DNA of 8,946 bases from Verrucomicrobiales bacterium (GTDB lineage Bacteria; Verrucomicrobiota; Verrucomicrobiia; Limisphaerales; UBA1096), in contig WTHH01000568.1 of the NCBI GenBank assembly GCA_011523195.1, positions 1 to 8,946 on the forward strand. The letters are read 5' to 3'. How positions within the stretch are numbered: position 1 is the first letter of the stretch; every line of letters starts with the position of its first letter. Positions 1 to 8,300 of this stretch are shown here, piece by piece. The notes below the pieces were generated by a model that saw nothing but the letters and a program-made list of their open reading frames with translations, ran no database searches and was not told the origin of the DNA. The position numbers and the translations under genes were made by a program.

Positions 1-1103
1 ATCTCTTGCGCTGTTCCGCTCAACTGATGAGAGAATCGTCTTCGCGATGATTCCAATTGAATCACGCTACCCTTCAGCCCCCCGCTCTTGAACTGCATCT
101 GCTCCAAATCGACCTCCCCAGCCGAAAGCTGATATTCAAGCGTTGCCGGTAGGAGATTTGTTCCAAGGGCCGGCGATGAAATTTCACCCGTCAACGTCTT
201 GAGCTTGGCCCGTTCCGTTACCAAGTCTGACACCGCCAACGTGCCGGAAAGGCGATTTACCCCCTCTCCTGCTGAGTCATCATTCAATAGGTTCAGCCCC
301 AGTTCAAATTGGCCCACAGTTGCGGCCGGGGTTGTGATCCTTCCCGCCTTGATCGTGATACCACCCGACAACGTCTCTGGCATGGCGGCGTCTCCGCCTA
401 ACGCCAATTGAACGACCGGCTGTTTGTCGGTCTCGATCTCATCCCGACGCTTCAAAAACTCCGCCAACCCGTCCTTAATCGGGCGAAGCGCACGGGATAG
501 CGACTCGGGCGTGATCGACTTGGGTTCCTTTTTCCGTTTGCCGCTAATCCGGGCAGGTAACTCCCGCAACTCCAGCGCATTGGTCACGTTCAGCGAAATG
601 CCCATCTGCACACCCAACACTTCGCCCTCGAGGCCTTCCGTCGAAAAAATACCCGTATCCCCCCAGCGCACCCCAGCCTTCGGCAAATTGACAGTAATCG
701 GCGGGAGGTTGGTGCCATCAGCCACGAGCGCAGCGCCCAAGCCAAGACCACTCAACCCCAACTCCTTCAGTGAGGGTGCACCCGAAATTAGCGACTGATA
801 ATTGGGCCGAACGTGTACGTCCTGAATGGCCAAGCTCAACTTTCCAGCGGAGTCCGCTTGGCCAAGCCGCAGCCACTTGGCCTTCCATGCCCCGTTCAAT
901 TCGAGTCGCAGCCAGTCAAACTCCAGTTCGATCCCGCGCTTGGCCAAGCGCTCCTGCAACTCGCGCTTGGCAAAATCGGGCAGCCCGACCTGGTTCAGGT
1001 AACCAATCGCCGCCACTCCCAGCAACGCCAATACAAGGCACAACCATAACGAACGTCTCAGCCATCGACGCTTGGGCTTGGGAGTTTTGGATTCTTTCGA
1101 CAC
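1..1103 (-). CDS. AsmA-like membrane-anchored protein, 3' end outside window
   Basis: An open frame of 367 codons runs from GTG at 1103-1101 off the left edge without a stop. The N-terminus (MSKESKTPKPKRRW) is Lys/Arg-rich and is followed by one membrane helix at about residues 18-36 (SLWLCLVLALLGVAAIGYL). Next comes the segment GLPDFAKRELQERLAKRGIE (40-59) and then LEFDWLRLEL. This matches the start of AsmA/TamB-like proteins: an inner-membrane anchor followed by a long beta-rich periplasmic part that begins 'GLPDFxKRxLxExLxxRGxxLxFxxLRL'. Beyond residue 70 the sequence is beta-rich with alternating hydrophobics and no catalytic motif. Family members are implicated in lipid transport or outer-membrane homeostasis; that role is inferred here. 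GTG is chosen because it gives a compact basic N-terminus; TTG 1106 is an alternative, and the frame is closed upstream by TAG near 1180. A weak AGGA lies 14 nt upstream. The preceding gene ends 107 nt away on the same strand. Confidence 0.8.
   Translation of the reverse strand, partial: MSKESKTPKPKRRWLRRSLWLCLVLALLGVAAIGYLNQVGLPDFAKRELQERLAKRGIELEFDWLRLELNGAWKAKWLRLGQADSAGKLSLAIQDVHVRPNYQSLISGAPSLKELGLSGLGLGAALVADGTNLPPITVNLPKAGVRWGDTGIFSTEGLEGEVLGVQMGISLNVTNALELRELPARISGKRKKEPKSITPESLSRALRPIKDGLAEFLKRRDEIETDKQPVVQLALGGDAAMPETLSGGITIKAGRITTPAATVGQFELGLNLLNDDSAGEGVNRLSGTLAVSDLVTERAKLKTLTGEISSPALGTNLLPATLEYQLSAGEVDLEQMQFKSGGLKGSVIQLESSRRRFSHQLSGTAQE
827..972. repeat. Cluster of TTGGCCAA palindrome copies inside the AsmA-like gene
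   Basis: Within about 145 bp there are TGGCCAAGC (827-835), CGCTTGGCCAAGC (855-867), CTTGGCC (876-882), the full 16-bp palindrome GCGCTTGGCCAAGCGC (936-951), and the half-site GCGCTTGG (about 963-970). The two full octamers are read in different codon frames (Leu-Gly-Gln at 858, Leu-Ala-Lys at 940). Confidence 0.75.
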
Positions 1104-1137
1104 CAACGAAGAGCCGATCCTACGGCAAAGGTCAGAC

Positions 1138-1169
1138 AAAAAAAACAGCGGAGCATTCAAACTCCACCG
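1138..1169 (-). terminator. Possible intrinsic terminator between the secreted-protein gene and the AsmA-like gene
   Basis: Read on the minus strand, CGGTGGAG (1169-1162) pairs with CTCCGCTG (1153-1146) over 8 bp, including two G-U pairs, around an 8-nt loop. It is followed directly by eight T (1145-1138). It lies 40 nt after the stop of the upstream gene and 34 nt before the GTG of the AsmA-like gene. It could end the upstream transcript or only attenuate it. The stem is short, so confidence is moderate. Confidence 0.5.
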
Positions 1170-1209
1170 CACAAGTTTCTACTCCGGCACAACTGTCTTG
1201 GTTACGGCG

Positions 1210-1980
1210 TTAATTGAGCTTTTGGATCGCCGCCCGGTTTTTCTTCAAAATGTCGTCAACCTTTTTGAGTACCGCCTCAAACAAGGCCATCTCTTCTGCA
1301 CTCATCCAGTGATCGACTATCGTGGACTTGGCCGCGGACCCGCCCTCTCCACCCGCTTGACCGCCAACAGCCTGCGCCGTCTCCTCTAGTCCGTTCTGGA
1401 AATCCTTGTCCTTATCGAACATCAAATTCGTTTTTCCATCTGATCCACGCATGAACAACAGCGGTAGCTCCGTCAGGGTGACCACGTTGTTGGCTACGGT
1501 CGTCACCGGCCAAGCCATCGATTCAGGAAACGGGCGACGTAACTGTGTCCCCTTCTGGGCGAAATCACTACCGGTTTCCCATTCCTCGAATTTTTTCAGG
1601 ATTTTTTGGATACCTGCCAGATCCATTTCCGAAAAACTGACAAAACTGGCATCGAACAACGGCCGCGCGAATACGAGTGAAATCTGGACAACCGGCCCCT
1701 TGGCCTTGGGTAAAGTGCTCGGGGTTACTTTTTTGCGCAAATCGGACACCGCAGCTTTTTCGTTGAAATGTTGCACCGTCACAGTGACTGAGTTCGTAGC
1801 CTGTAAGCCGTTGTCTTGACGGTACTGATCCACGTACTCCTGCCTCGTTAGCAAGGGTTTCCCGTCTGGAAAAAAGAAGTACGTCGTTTGACTCTCCAGT
1901 TCCAACGACACCTGGGCACCCGCAGACAGGCTGCAAATCAACAGCCATCCAAGCGTCAGCATGGTTTTGAATTTAAACAT
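1210..1980 (-). CDS. Secreted or periplasmic protein of unknown family (256 aa)
   Basis: The family is not recognised. From ATG 1980 the protein begins with a typical signal peptide: a basic MFKFKT, a hydrophobic stretch MLTLGWLLICSLS, and a likely cleavage after AGA (residues 20-22) before QVSLELES. The Cys at 16 is not in a lipobox, so a lipoprotein is unlikely. The mature part is about 234 residues, mixed alpha/beta, with no evident catalytic motif. A Gly/Ala-rich linker (about 198-218, with GGQAGGEGGSAA) precedes a charged C-terminal helix of about 30 residues (SAEEMALFEAVLKKVDDILK). The frame remains open upstream to TTG 2010, and ATG 1986 is also possible. ATG 1980 is chosen because it gives the best signal peptide; no start has a clear Shine-Dalgarno sequence. 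The AsmA-like gene follows after 106 nt on the same strand, which suggests an envelope-related job. The stop is TAA at 1212-1210. Confidence 0.75.
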   Translation of the reverse strand: MFKFKTMLTLGWLLICSLSAGAQVSLELESQTTYFFFPDGKPLLTRQEYVDQYRQDNGLQATNSVTVTVQHFNEKAAVSDLRKKVTPSTLPKAKGPVVQISLVFARPLFDASFVSFSEMDLAGIQKILKKFEEWETGSDFAQKGTQLRRPFPESMAWPVTTVANNVVTLTELPLLFMRGSDGKTNLMFDKDKDFQNGLEETAQAVGGQAGGEGGSAAKSTIVDHWMSAEEMALFEAVLKKVDDILKKNRAAIQKLN

Positions 1981-2070
1981 GCGCATCCGAGCGAGCCAAA
2001 CCCGTGCCAATGTGGATGAATTGGAGTAGTAATTGAAGCCGCGCGATGGCGGAAAGCACCCTTAAAAAGT

Positions 2071-2143
2071 GACTGGGAGCGAGACTTGCCGCCTACCGGA
2101 GGAGATATGGCGGACAACCGGAATGTTCGTCTCGCTCCCAGTC
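2071..2143. repeat. Inverted-repeat element with 15-bp perfect arms
   Basis: GACTGGGAGCGAGAC at 2071-2085 is exactly complementary to GTCTCGCTCCCAGTC at 2129-2143. Inside the arms a second stem can form: TTG+CCGCC (2086-2093) with GGCGG+CAA (2109-2117), with one bulged A. It encloses a 15-nt loop containing GGAGGA. On the minus strand the outer hairpin is followed by ACTTTTTAAG (2070-2061), so it could act as a second terminator. On the plus strand it is followed by CTTTCCCC. The shape resembles REP-like or dispersed intergenic hairpin elements, but whether copies exist elsewhere cannot be seen here. Confidence 0.7.
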
Positions 2144-2253
2144 TTTCCCCAAAAGACGTCGTAGCAACCCGAAGAACGACGCCAGCCAAAAATATAGCAA
2201 CGGGGATGCCATGTTTTTTTTGGGCGAAAAATGGCTTTTTTTGGTCATTTTAG

Positions 2254-2267
2254 CGCTTGGCCAAGCG
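2254..2267. repeat. Intergenic copy of the CGCTTGGCCAAGCG palindrome
   Basis: CGCTTGGCCAAGCG is a perfect 14-bp palindrome, flanked by G on the left and A on the right. It is the only TTGGCCAA copy outside a coding region and so the clearest sign that the motif is not a by-product of codon choice. Its right flank (AAGCGCG) allows alternative pairing with the GCGCTT arm. Confidence 0.75.
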
Positions 2268-2321
2268 AAGCGCGTGAATAACACACACGCAAGGTGCGTG
2301 AAAAACACGCAGGCTAAGCGC

Positions 2322-2355
2322 AAAAAAAAACCGCCAACCTCACGGTCGGCGGTTT
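2322..2355 (-). terminator. Strong intrinsic terminator of the giant gene
   Basis: Read on the minus strand, AAACCGCCGACC (2355-2344), loop GTGA (2343-2340, a GNRA tetraloop) and GGTTGGCGGTTT (2339-2328) form a 12-bp stem with a single G-U pair. It runs into a nine-T tract (2330-2322). It starts 21 nt after the stop codon of the giant gene, so it is positioned to end that transcript. Confidence 0.93.
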
Positions 2356-2376
2356 GTTAATATGTGATCGCTTGGC

Positions 2377-5300
2377 CTACTCTCCCCCGTCGTCGGCCAC
2401 CAACACCGCCCGGTAGAATCCGGTCGCTTCCACCCAAGTTTCTTGGGCCAATTTCTCGGAGCTGGCTGCATCCGTAAAGACCGCCTTGCCTGTGTCGTCA
2501 GTCGTCACCTTGGCCAAGCTGCTCCACGCTTCCAGGTCTGTGCTGAACTGAACGTCGTACTCGGTCGCGGCATCGCCGGTCACGGTCAACTGCAAGCCCT
2601 CTGCGGTAACACCCGCCACCACAAGTGTAGGCTTGGTTGCAGGCGGCGGCTCGACCACCGGTACCTCCGGTATGAATACGTTGTCGATGAAGACCGCGTC
2701 CATGCCAGCGAAGGTGCTGGAATCCTTGCGGTAACGCCATTCGAGTCGGTTGTTCCCGGCCTCGAGTGCGAACTCGAATTTCGTCCAGTTCACGCGGCCG
2801 GACCACTTGCCCAACACACGGCCGTTGAGGATGAACTCAAGCGCGTCCCAGTCCTGCTCGGTACTGGCCATGAAGTAGAAGTACCCGGTGCCTGCACCGG
2901 TCTCACGCTCAAGCACTAGCACGGATTCCTGTGCGTCAGTGATCTTACCGGAGCGTAACGCGTAGCTGCCCTCGTAGACGGTATCGGTTTGCGCGTACCA
3001 AGGCTTGTCGCCGCTACTGCTCCAGCCGGAGTCTGCCGGAATCTGTCCCGCCTCAAAGGTCGCGAGGCCTGGCACCGGCTGATCATTGTCACTAATGGTC
3101 ACAGTTGCGGTTAACTCGCCCACGAGAGTCAGACCCGCAGACGGATTCGACAGAGTCACAGTCAGGGACTCCGTCGACTCCTCGACGAGATCGTCCACGA
3201 TGCTCACAATCACGGATGCCGAAGAGGATCCCTCCGCAAAAACGAGCGTACCGGTTGCAGTGACATCGTAGTCCTCACCGGCCGTGGCTGTTCCTGCGGC
3301 AACCGCGTAGTCGACCGTGGACTCGGCTACGAGCCCGCCAAAGCGATTGACTACCAGCACAACCTCACCAACATTTTCGTTCAGAGCATATTCCGTCTGA
3401 TCAAAACTAGAGGAGCTTTCATTGTCTATCACGGCCACCTCGAGTGACACTCGGCCGCTTAAGTCGAGACCCACTTCGTCGCTGGACAGGTCGATGGAAA
3501 ACACCTCGGTGCCCTCGGCTAGTTCGTCGTCCAACAGGCTGACAGAGATTTTCGCTTCACGGCTGCCCGTTGCGAACTTGATTTCGCCGGAAGCCGCCTC
3601 GAAGTCTTCACCCTCCTTAGCAGTGCCGGACACCGTCTTGTACTCGACCGTCACCGGTTCCTGCACCTTGCCGGAGCGCATCAGGGTGAGTTCGTATTTG
3701 GCAACACCTTCGATGTACTCCACACGCGGCATCCTGAATTCAACTCTGCCAAGCGCATACTGCTCTCCGCCGAATATGCGGGTGATATTGTACTGTTCGT
3801 AGCCCCCCACCTCTGTAAATTGCCCCCCAAGCAGGATATTTCCATCCGGCTGGATAGCCACCGAGAAAACCGGTCCGTTGGCCCCTTCGCCGGGGTCGAA
3901 GTTGCGATCCAGTTCACCGTTGAAATGCAACCGGGCGAAGCTGTTTCGGGAGTAGCCGGTGATCTCCGTGAACTCTCCGCCGATGATCACCTTGCCATCA
4001 GAGAGGGTTCCCAAATCGAACACCGCACCGTTTATCGAAACGGCTGCACCACCCCATGTTTCGTCCAGCGTACCATCCGGATTCATCCGGGCGACAAAAG
4101 GGAAATCCTTGCCACCGAAAATGTCGAATTCACCACCAACGATGACCCCACCATCTTCCTGCAACCCAACCGCATGAACTACAGCGTTGGCTCCGGCGCC
4201 AGGCGCAAATGTCGCATCCACGGTACCATCAGCGTTCAAACGGCCCACCCGGGATCGCACTATGCCCCCTAGTGTGCCAAATTCGCCCACAGCAACAATC
4301 TTCCCATCCGGTTGAATGGCGAGATCGCGCACGGGACGGTCGGCACCACCCTCAACAATGAATGTTTCGTCAAGTGTCCCATCGGCGTTCAATCGGGCGA
4401 TGTTGCGAACCGATTGGCCGGCAATCTTCGTAAATTCACCGCCGATCAGAATCGCTCCATCGGTTTGCACAGCAACGGCAAACACCTCCCCATCAATGCC
4501 ATCGCCGATCGCGAAGGTGTCATCGAACACACCGTCCGCATTTAATCGCCCGAACGCCTCGATTTCATTCCCATCAATGATCGTGTAGCGCCCACCCGGG
4601 ACTGGCTTGCGATCGCCCTGAACTCCAAGCGCCCAGACGATATTGTCCAGTCCGGTACCGACATTGAAACTACTATCGACGTAACCATCGGGATGCAACC
4701 GGCTGACATGGCCGTAAAAAACACCGCCCACCCTTGTAAAATCTCCGCCGAGCAGGATGCGCTCGTCCTGATCCACAATGATACCGTGAACCGGTCCGTT
4801 GGCACCTCCCATCAACTTGAATCCGCGATCCACACCCCCCGGCATTTCGTCATCAATGATCGTCACCTGAATCTCAGTCAATTCACCAAGAGTCGCCGAC
4901 CCTTCGAGTGCGATTTTAGGATCCACCAGTGCGTTGATCAGCATCAAGTCGAATGACTCAAGGCCCTCCATCTCGATGTCGTTTATAATAGGCACAACGA
5001 TGTTGGCGACCTCCTGCCCGATCTCGAAGTTAATTCGACCGGCACCCTTAAGGTAGTCGGCCGTGTTTTCGGCCGTGCCATCCCGAACGTCGTAGACGAT
5101 GGTCACCGGGTTCACAACACCCCCACTACGGCGCACCTCGATCAACAAAGGCCCACCGTTCTCTGGGGCCTCCACCGAGGCGGTGGTCAGTTCGAAGGAA
5201 CATTCATCATCAATGATACCAACAGTGGTCGTCGCCTGATCCGCGATGTATCCAGCTTCGGGGTTACTAAGGACCATCCCGAATGTTTCTGTCGGCTCGG

Positions 5301-8300
5301 TTTCGATGTCGTCAATTATCGGCACGAGCACTGTGGCAACGCTGGCGTCGATCGGAAATTCGATCCGCAATTTCTCACCCGCGTAATCCACATCCGACTC
5401 GGCTTCTCCCTCGGCCGGGGAGGTATCGTAAAGATCAACCCAACCATTAGGGACATTCTCATTGATGTAAATCAACTCCCATTCATCTCCTAATAGGTTG
5501 TAAAAGGCAGCAACGATCGGCTCATATGGTTCCTCAACCGGCTCTTCCGGTTCGTCACCGCCATCATCACTGTCTCCGTCACCTTCAGGCTCTTCACTCC
5601 CGTCACCATCACCATCTTCGTTTTCCTCTTGGCCAAGCGACCCGTTAAAGAGGATAAACCGCATTTGAGCTGAGTTTTCATCCACTGGTTTGGAGGCGAT
5701 TGTCACCCGGGTGAACTCGCCATGGTGTGTGGTCGCAACCATTTCCCATTCTCGAACGTCCTCGGGAAACATTCCCTTAACAATTTCAGGCAGCTTGGCC
5801 AAAACCTTAGCATCCATGTCCGGATCGTGTATACCGCGATCGGATGTTCCGATGGAGACCGCGCCAGGGTAATCCAGCGCACCAATTCGGCTAACCTGCA
5901 CAATGGCCACCTGGCCATTTTCCGTAACCGCAAACTCAGGCTCGGCGAACTCAAATGCCGAGTCGTCATCCCTGATTCGTAACGTTGCAGTGCTTTGACC
6001 AGACAAAGGCCAACCGCCTGTGACATTTGAGAGGTTCAGCAAAACGGTTTCCTCCTCTTCAACCCAAGGATTATCCACGATTGGAATCTCAAAGCTCTTT
6101 TCTAGTTCACCCGGCAGGAAGACGAGCGAACCAGAAACAGACTCGTAGTCATCTCCCTCGAGCGCCGTGCCATCCGCGGTTGCATAGTCAACACGCTGAA
6201 TACGATTTGGCGGACCGGTGCGCTGCACCCGCACCACGGCGTTGGTACCTCGAACATTCTCGCGGACATCAAAGAACACATTGGCAAACTCAAGCTGGCT
6301 ATCGTTGTCATCCAACACAAACTCGACCTTGTCCTTGCCCGCAATGCCGGCTTCCGCATCAGGCTTAACATAGCTACCGCCTTCCACGCTAAGAATCTTG
6401 ACCTCGATATGTTCCTCGAACTCAAGTTGCGGATCGTCCAGCGGAACGAACATCACCTCAAACCGGTTGGTGCCAGCCGGAATCACAACCCTACCTCCGA
6501 GATCCTCGAAGTCCGTGATTGCGCTGGCTGAACCAGTTACATTCAGGTTCACCACCACATCCCGTACTGGGCCGGTCGGAACCACCGGGCCACTCGGCGT
6601 AATGCCTCCGCCATAGCGGCCTGTGTTCTGGTAGCCACCACCAAAACGCGCGAAGCCCTTGTCCGGCAACCCTCCGTCATCACCCTTGTAAGCGTGCAGC
6701 ACGCCGTCTAGAGATGGCACATACAACGTTCCGTCCGGCCCGACGATCGCCTCGGCCAACGGGGTCTGACTCACCTCGATATCGTTCAGCAATTCACCAC
6801 CTGAACTGATCAGAAACAGTTTCCCGGCCGCTCCAACACACAGCACACCCTTTTCGAGGAACATGACCGACGTGCTAGGTGGGATGCTTAACTCGTATTC
6901 CCATTTTACGATGCCCTTGGCATTCAGCGCATAGATTTTACCATCAGCCGCACCGAAAAAGATGTTTCCAAATCCGTCTACAATAGGCTGGCCAAGGATC
7001 ATGCCCCCGGCGTTGAATGCCCATTTTTGTTCACCTCCCTCGACGGCTATCAACTGGTGCGATGGTCCCGGCGGCGGGCCTTCAGGCTCTGGCTCCGGAT
7101 TTCCTCCGCCGTCACCCGGTTCTGGTAGTGGATCGCCACCACCATCACCGCCGCCCGGCCCAGGCTCGGGCTCCGGTTGAGGCACTGGCGGCGCCTGCCA
7201 AGTGGCCCCGAAATAGATTGCCCCCTTGCCGTTCACGGCCGGTGCTGTCATCACGCCCTCACCGGGCAAAGCAAACGTCCAGAGCGATTGGCCAAGCGCA
7301 TTGATTGCGTAAAGCTTGGCATCGTTGCCGGTGACCATGATCGTGTCCTCGGTATTGATGGCCGGAGAGGTTGTAACCCATCCGCCGGTCTCACTGGTCC
7401 ACTTGATCACCCCATCCGATCCAACTGCGTAAACTTTTTGATCCAGCGAGCCAACATACACTGTACCATCAGCACCGATGGCCGGGGATGACCCCTGCAC
7501 GCCGGCGCCCAAATTGGTGATCCAGTTTAGTGAGCCAAACGCATCCAGTGAATAGAGCTTGGCCGCGCTGGTCGCCACATAAATCGTACCGTCCGCGGCA
7601 ATCGCCGGGGCAGCCGCTATTGAGCCATCCGCCTTAAACGACCACTGGAGTGAACCATCCGGATGTACGGCGTAAAGACTACCGGAACCGGAACCGAGAT
7701 AAATATGCCCGTTCGGCCCGATGGCCGGGGAGGTAATCATCCCGGGGTCACCCTTGAATTTCCACTTGGGAGTACCGGAAGGCACCTCGATCTCGAAGAC
7801 CATCGTTCCCTCGGTCGGCCCATCCTCATTCACCTTCTTAGACGGGCTAGTTAATGAAACTACTCCGAGATCATCATCCAAAATCGTCAGTACATGCAGA
7901 TAATCCTTACCCAAAAGTGCAGTCGCAATCGGTTCCGGAAGCGGCATTTCTTCCTCTTCTTCTCCGCCGCCGTCTCCTCCATCGCCGCCATCACCCCCAT
8001 CGCCACCACCGGCACCCGGGAAGTCAGCACCATCAAGAGGATCGGTGCCCTGAGTGACCTCGTCACCATCATTGTAAGTGTCACCATCCGAATCCGGATT
8101 ATTTGCATCGGTACCAAAATTGGCTTCGTCATCATCCGACAATCCGTCTCCGTCAGAGTCATTTCCTCCGACTCCGCCACCTCCACCGTCGCCACCATCT
8201 CCTCCACCCGGAGCGATCGCTTGGTTTTGAACCCAGTACGGATCCACTTCGTCTGCCGAATTGCTAATGAGTTCTAGCATCAGAGCGTCGAAATCATTTG

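Larger units (their letters stand above)
1981..2376. other. Non-coding spacer between the giant gene and the secreted-protein gene
   Basis: No convincing gene lies in these 396 bases. They hold the terminator of the giant gene (2322-2355), a short CACGCA-AGG-TGCGTG hairpin (2286-2300) with a further CACGCA at 2306-2311, a 14-bp palindrome (2254-2267), and A/T homopolymer runs including T8 at 2214-2221. A weak hairpin lies at 2153-2182 (GGCGTCGT/ACGACGTC on the minus strand), and a 73-nt inverted-repeat element at 2071-2143. The promoter of the secreted-protein gene should lie here, but I found no -35/-10 pair at good spacing. Confidence 0.6.
5398..5838 (-). other. Unknown inserted module with acidic linker (about 147 aa) in the C-D loop of CB4
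   Basis: Three parts are visible. The first is a partly helical start (DMDAKVLAKLPEIVKGMFPE). The second is a beta-rich segment (REWEMVATTHHGEFTRVTIA through AQMRFILFNGS). The third, after an acidic low-complexity linker (5518-5631, rich in Asp, Glu, Gly, Pro), is a second beta segment, IVAAFYNLLGDEWELIYINE. The two flanks of the linker look like halves of one small alpha/beta domain. I do not recognise the family. Confidence 0.55.
5203..5961 (-). other. Calx-beta domain CB4, split by an insert of unknown fold
   Basis: Strands A-C are FEFAEPEFAVTENGQVAIVQ, VSRIG and AVSIGTSD, ending near 5839. The DY turn and strand D resume at 5397 with SDVDYAGEKLRIEFPI, followed by VATVLVPIIDDIETEPTETF and closing TTTVGIIDDE. 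The 147 residues between (5398-5838) are not Calx-beta. Confidence 0.7.
6613..7776 (-). other. Eight-blade PQQ-like beta-propeller
   Basis: Eight copies of a roughly 37-40-residue repeat are visible, of the form 'SPAIGxDGTIYVGSxDGKLYAxxxxGxxKW'. Examples are SPAIGADGTVYVGS, APAIAADGTIYVAT and QPIVDGFGNIFFGA. Blade 7 (FLEKGVLCVGAAGKLFLIS) and blade 8 (VGPDGTLYVPSLDGVLHAY) are more degenerate. The end, GFARFGGGYQNTGR, resembles the closing 'WPxFxGNxxxTGR' of PQQ-like outer-membrane and exported propellers. There is no sign of an alcohol-dehydrogenase active site, so a structural or binding role is more likely than catalysis. Blade 5 is interrupted by a Pro/Glu/Gly linker. Confidence 0.85.
6301..7866 (-). 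other. Calx-beta domain CB2, split by a PQQ-like propeller
   Basis: Strands A-B are at 7866-7777: GVVSLTSPSKKVNEDGPTEG, then TMVFEIEVPSG. The chain then enters the propeller. Strands C-G resume at about 6570-6301: PVRDVVVNLNVTGSASAITDF, GGRVVIPAGTNRFEVMFVPL, EEHIEVKIL, and the closing KVEFVLDDND. The two halves are each incomplete and complementary, and together give the full Calx-beta strand order. The insertion point is the B-C loop. Confidence 0.65.

Noticed and set aside
199..1389. Several plus-strand open frames (199-411, 424-798, 770-1213, 1072-1389)
   Set aside because: They lie opposite the AsmA-like and secreted-protein genes. Their translations are Arg/Pro/Ser-rich with no domain, and they overlap one another. 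The minus strand has one continuous frame with a clear membrane anchor.
1956..2189. Minus-strand frame of 77 codons across the inverted-repeat element
   Set aside because: It overlaps the signal-peptide region of the secreted-protein gene in another frame and contains the hairpin arms. Nothing supports translation.
2093..2323. Minus-strand frame of 76 codons with a hydrophobic start
   Set aside because: It would start with TTG at the end of the giant gene's terminator and run into the inverted-repeat element. It has no ribosome-binding site, and its hydrophobicity comes from T-rich homopolymer runs.
4609..4616. GCGATCGC (HIP1-like octamer), also at 8213-8220
   Set aside because: There are only two copies, and no extended consensus beyond the octamer. 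It is far weaker than the TTGGCCAA signal.
6613..7776. PQQ-dependent dehydrogenase
   Set aside because: The propeller is about 390 residues including a linker. It shows no disulfide-ring cysteines or catalytic Asp motif of PQQ enzymes, and it is embedded in a structural protein.
7887..8207. Minus-strand frame rich in Met/Glu/Thr
   Set aside because: It is a frame-shifted reading of the Gly/Asp repeats and TSP3 block 2 in the giant gene.
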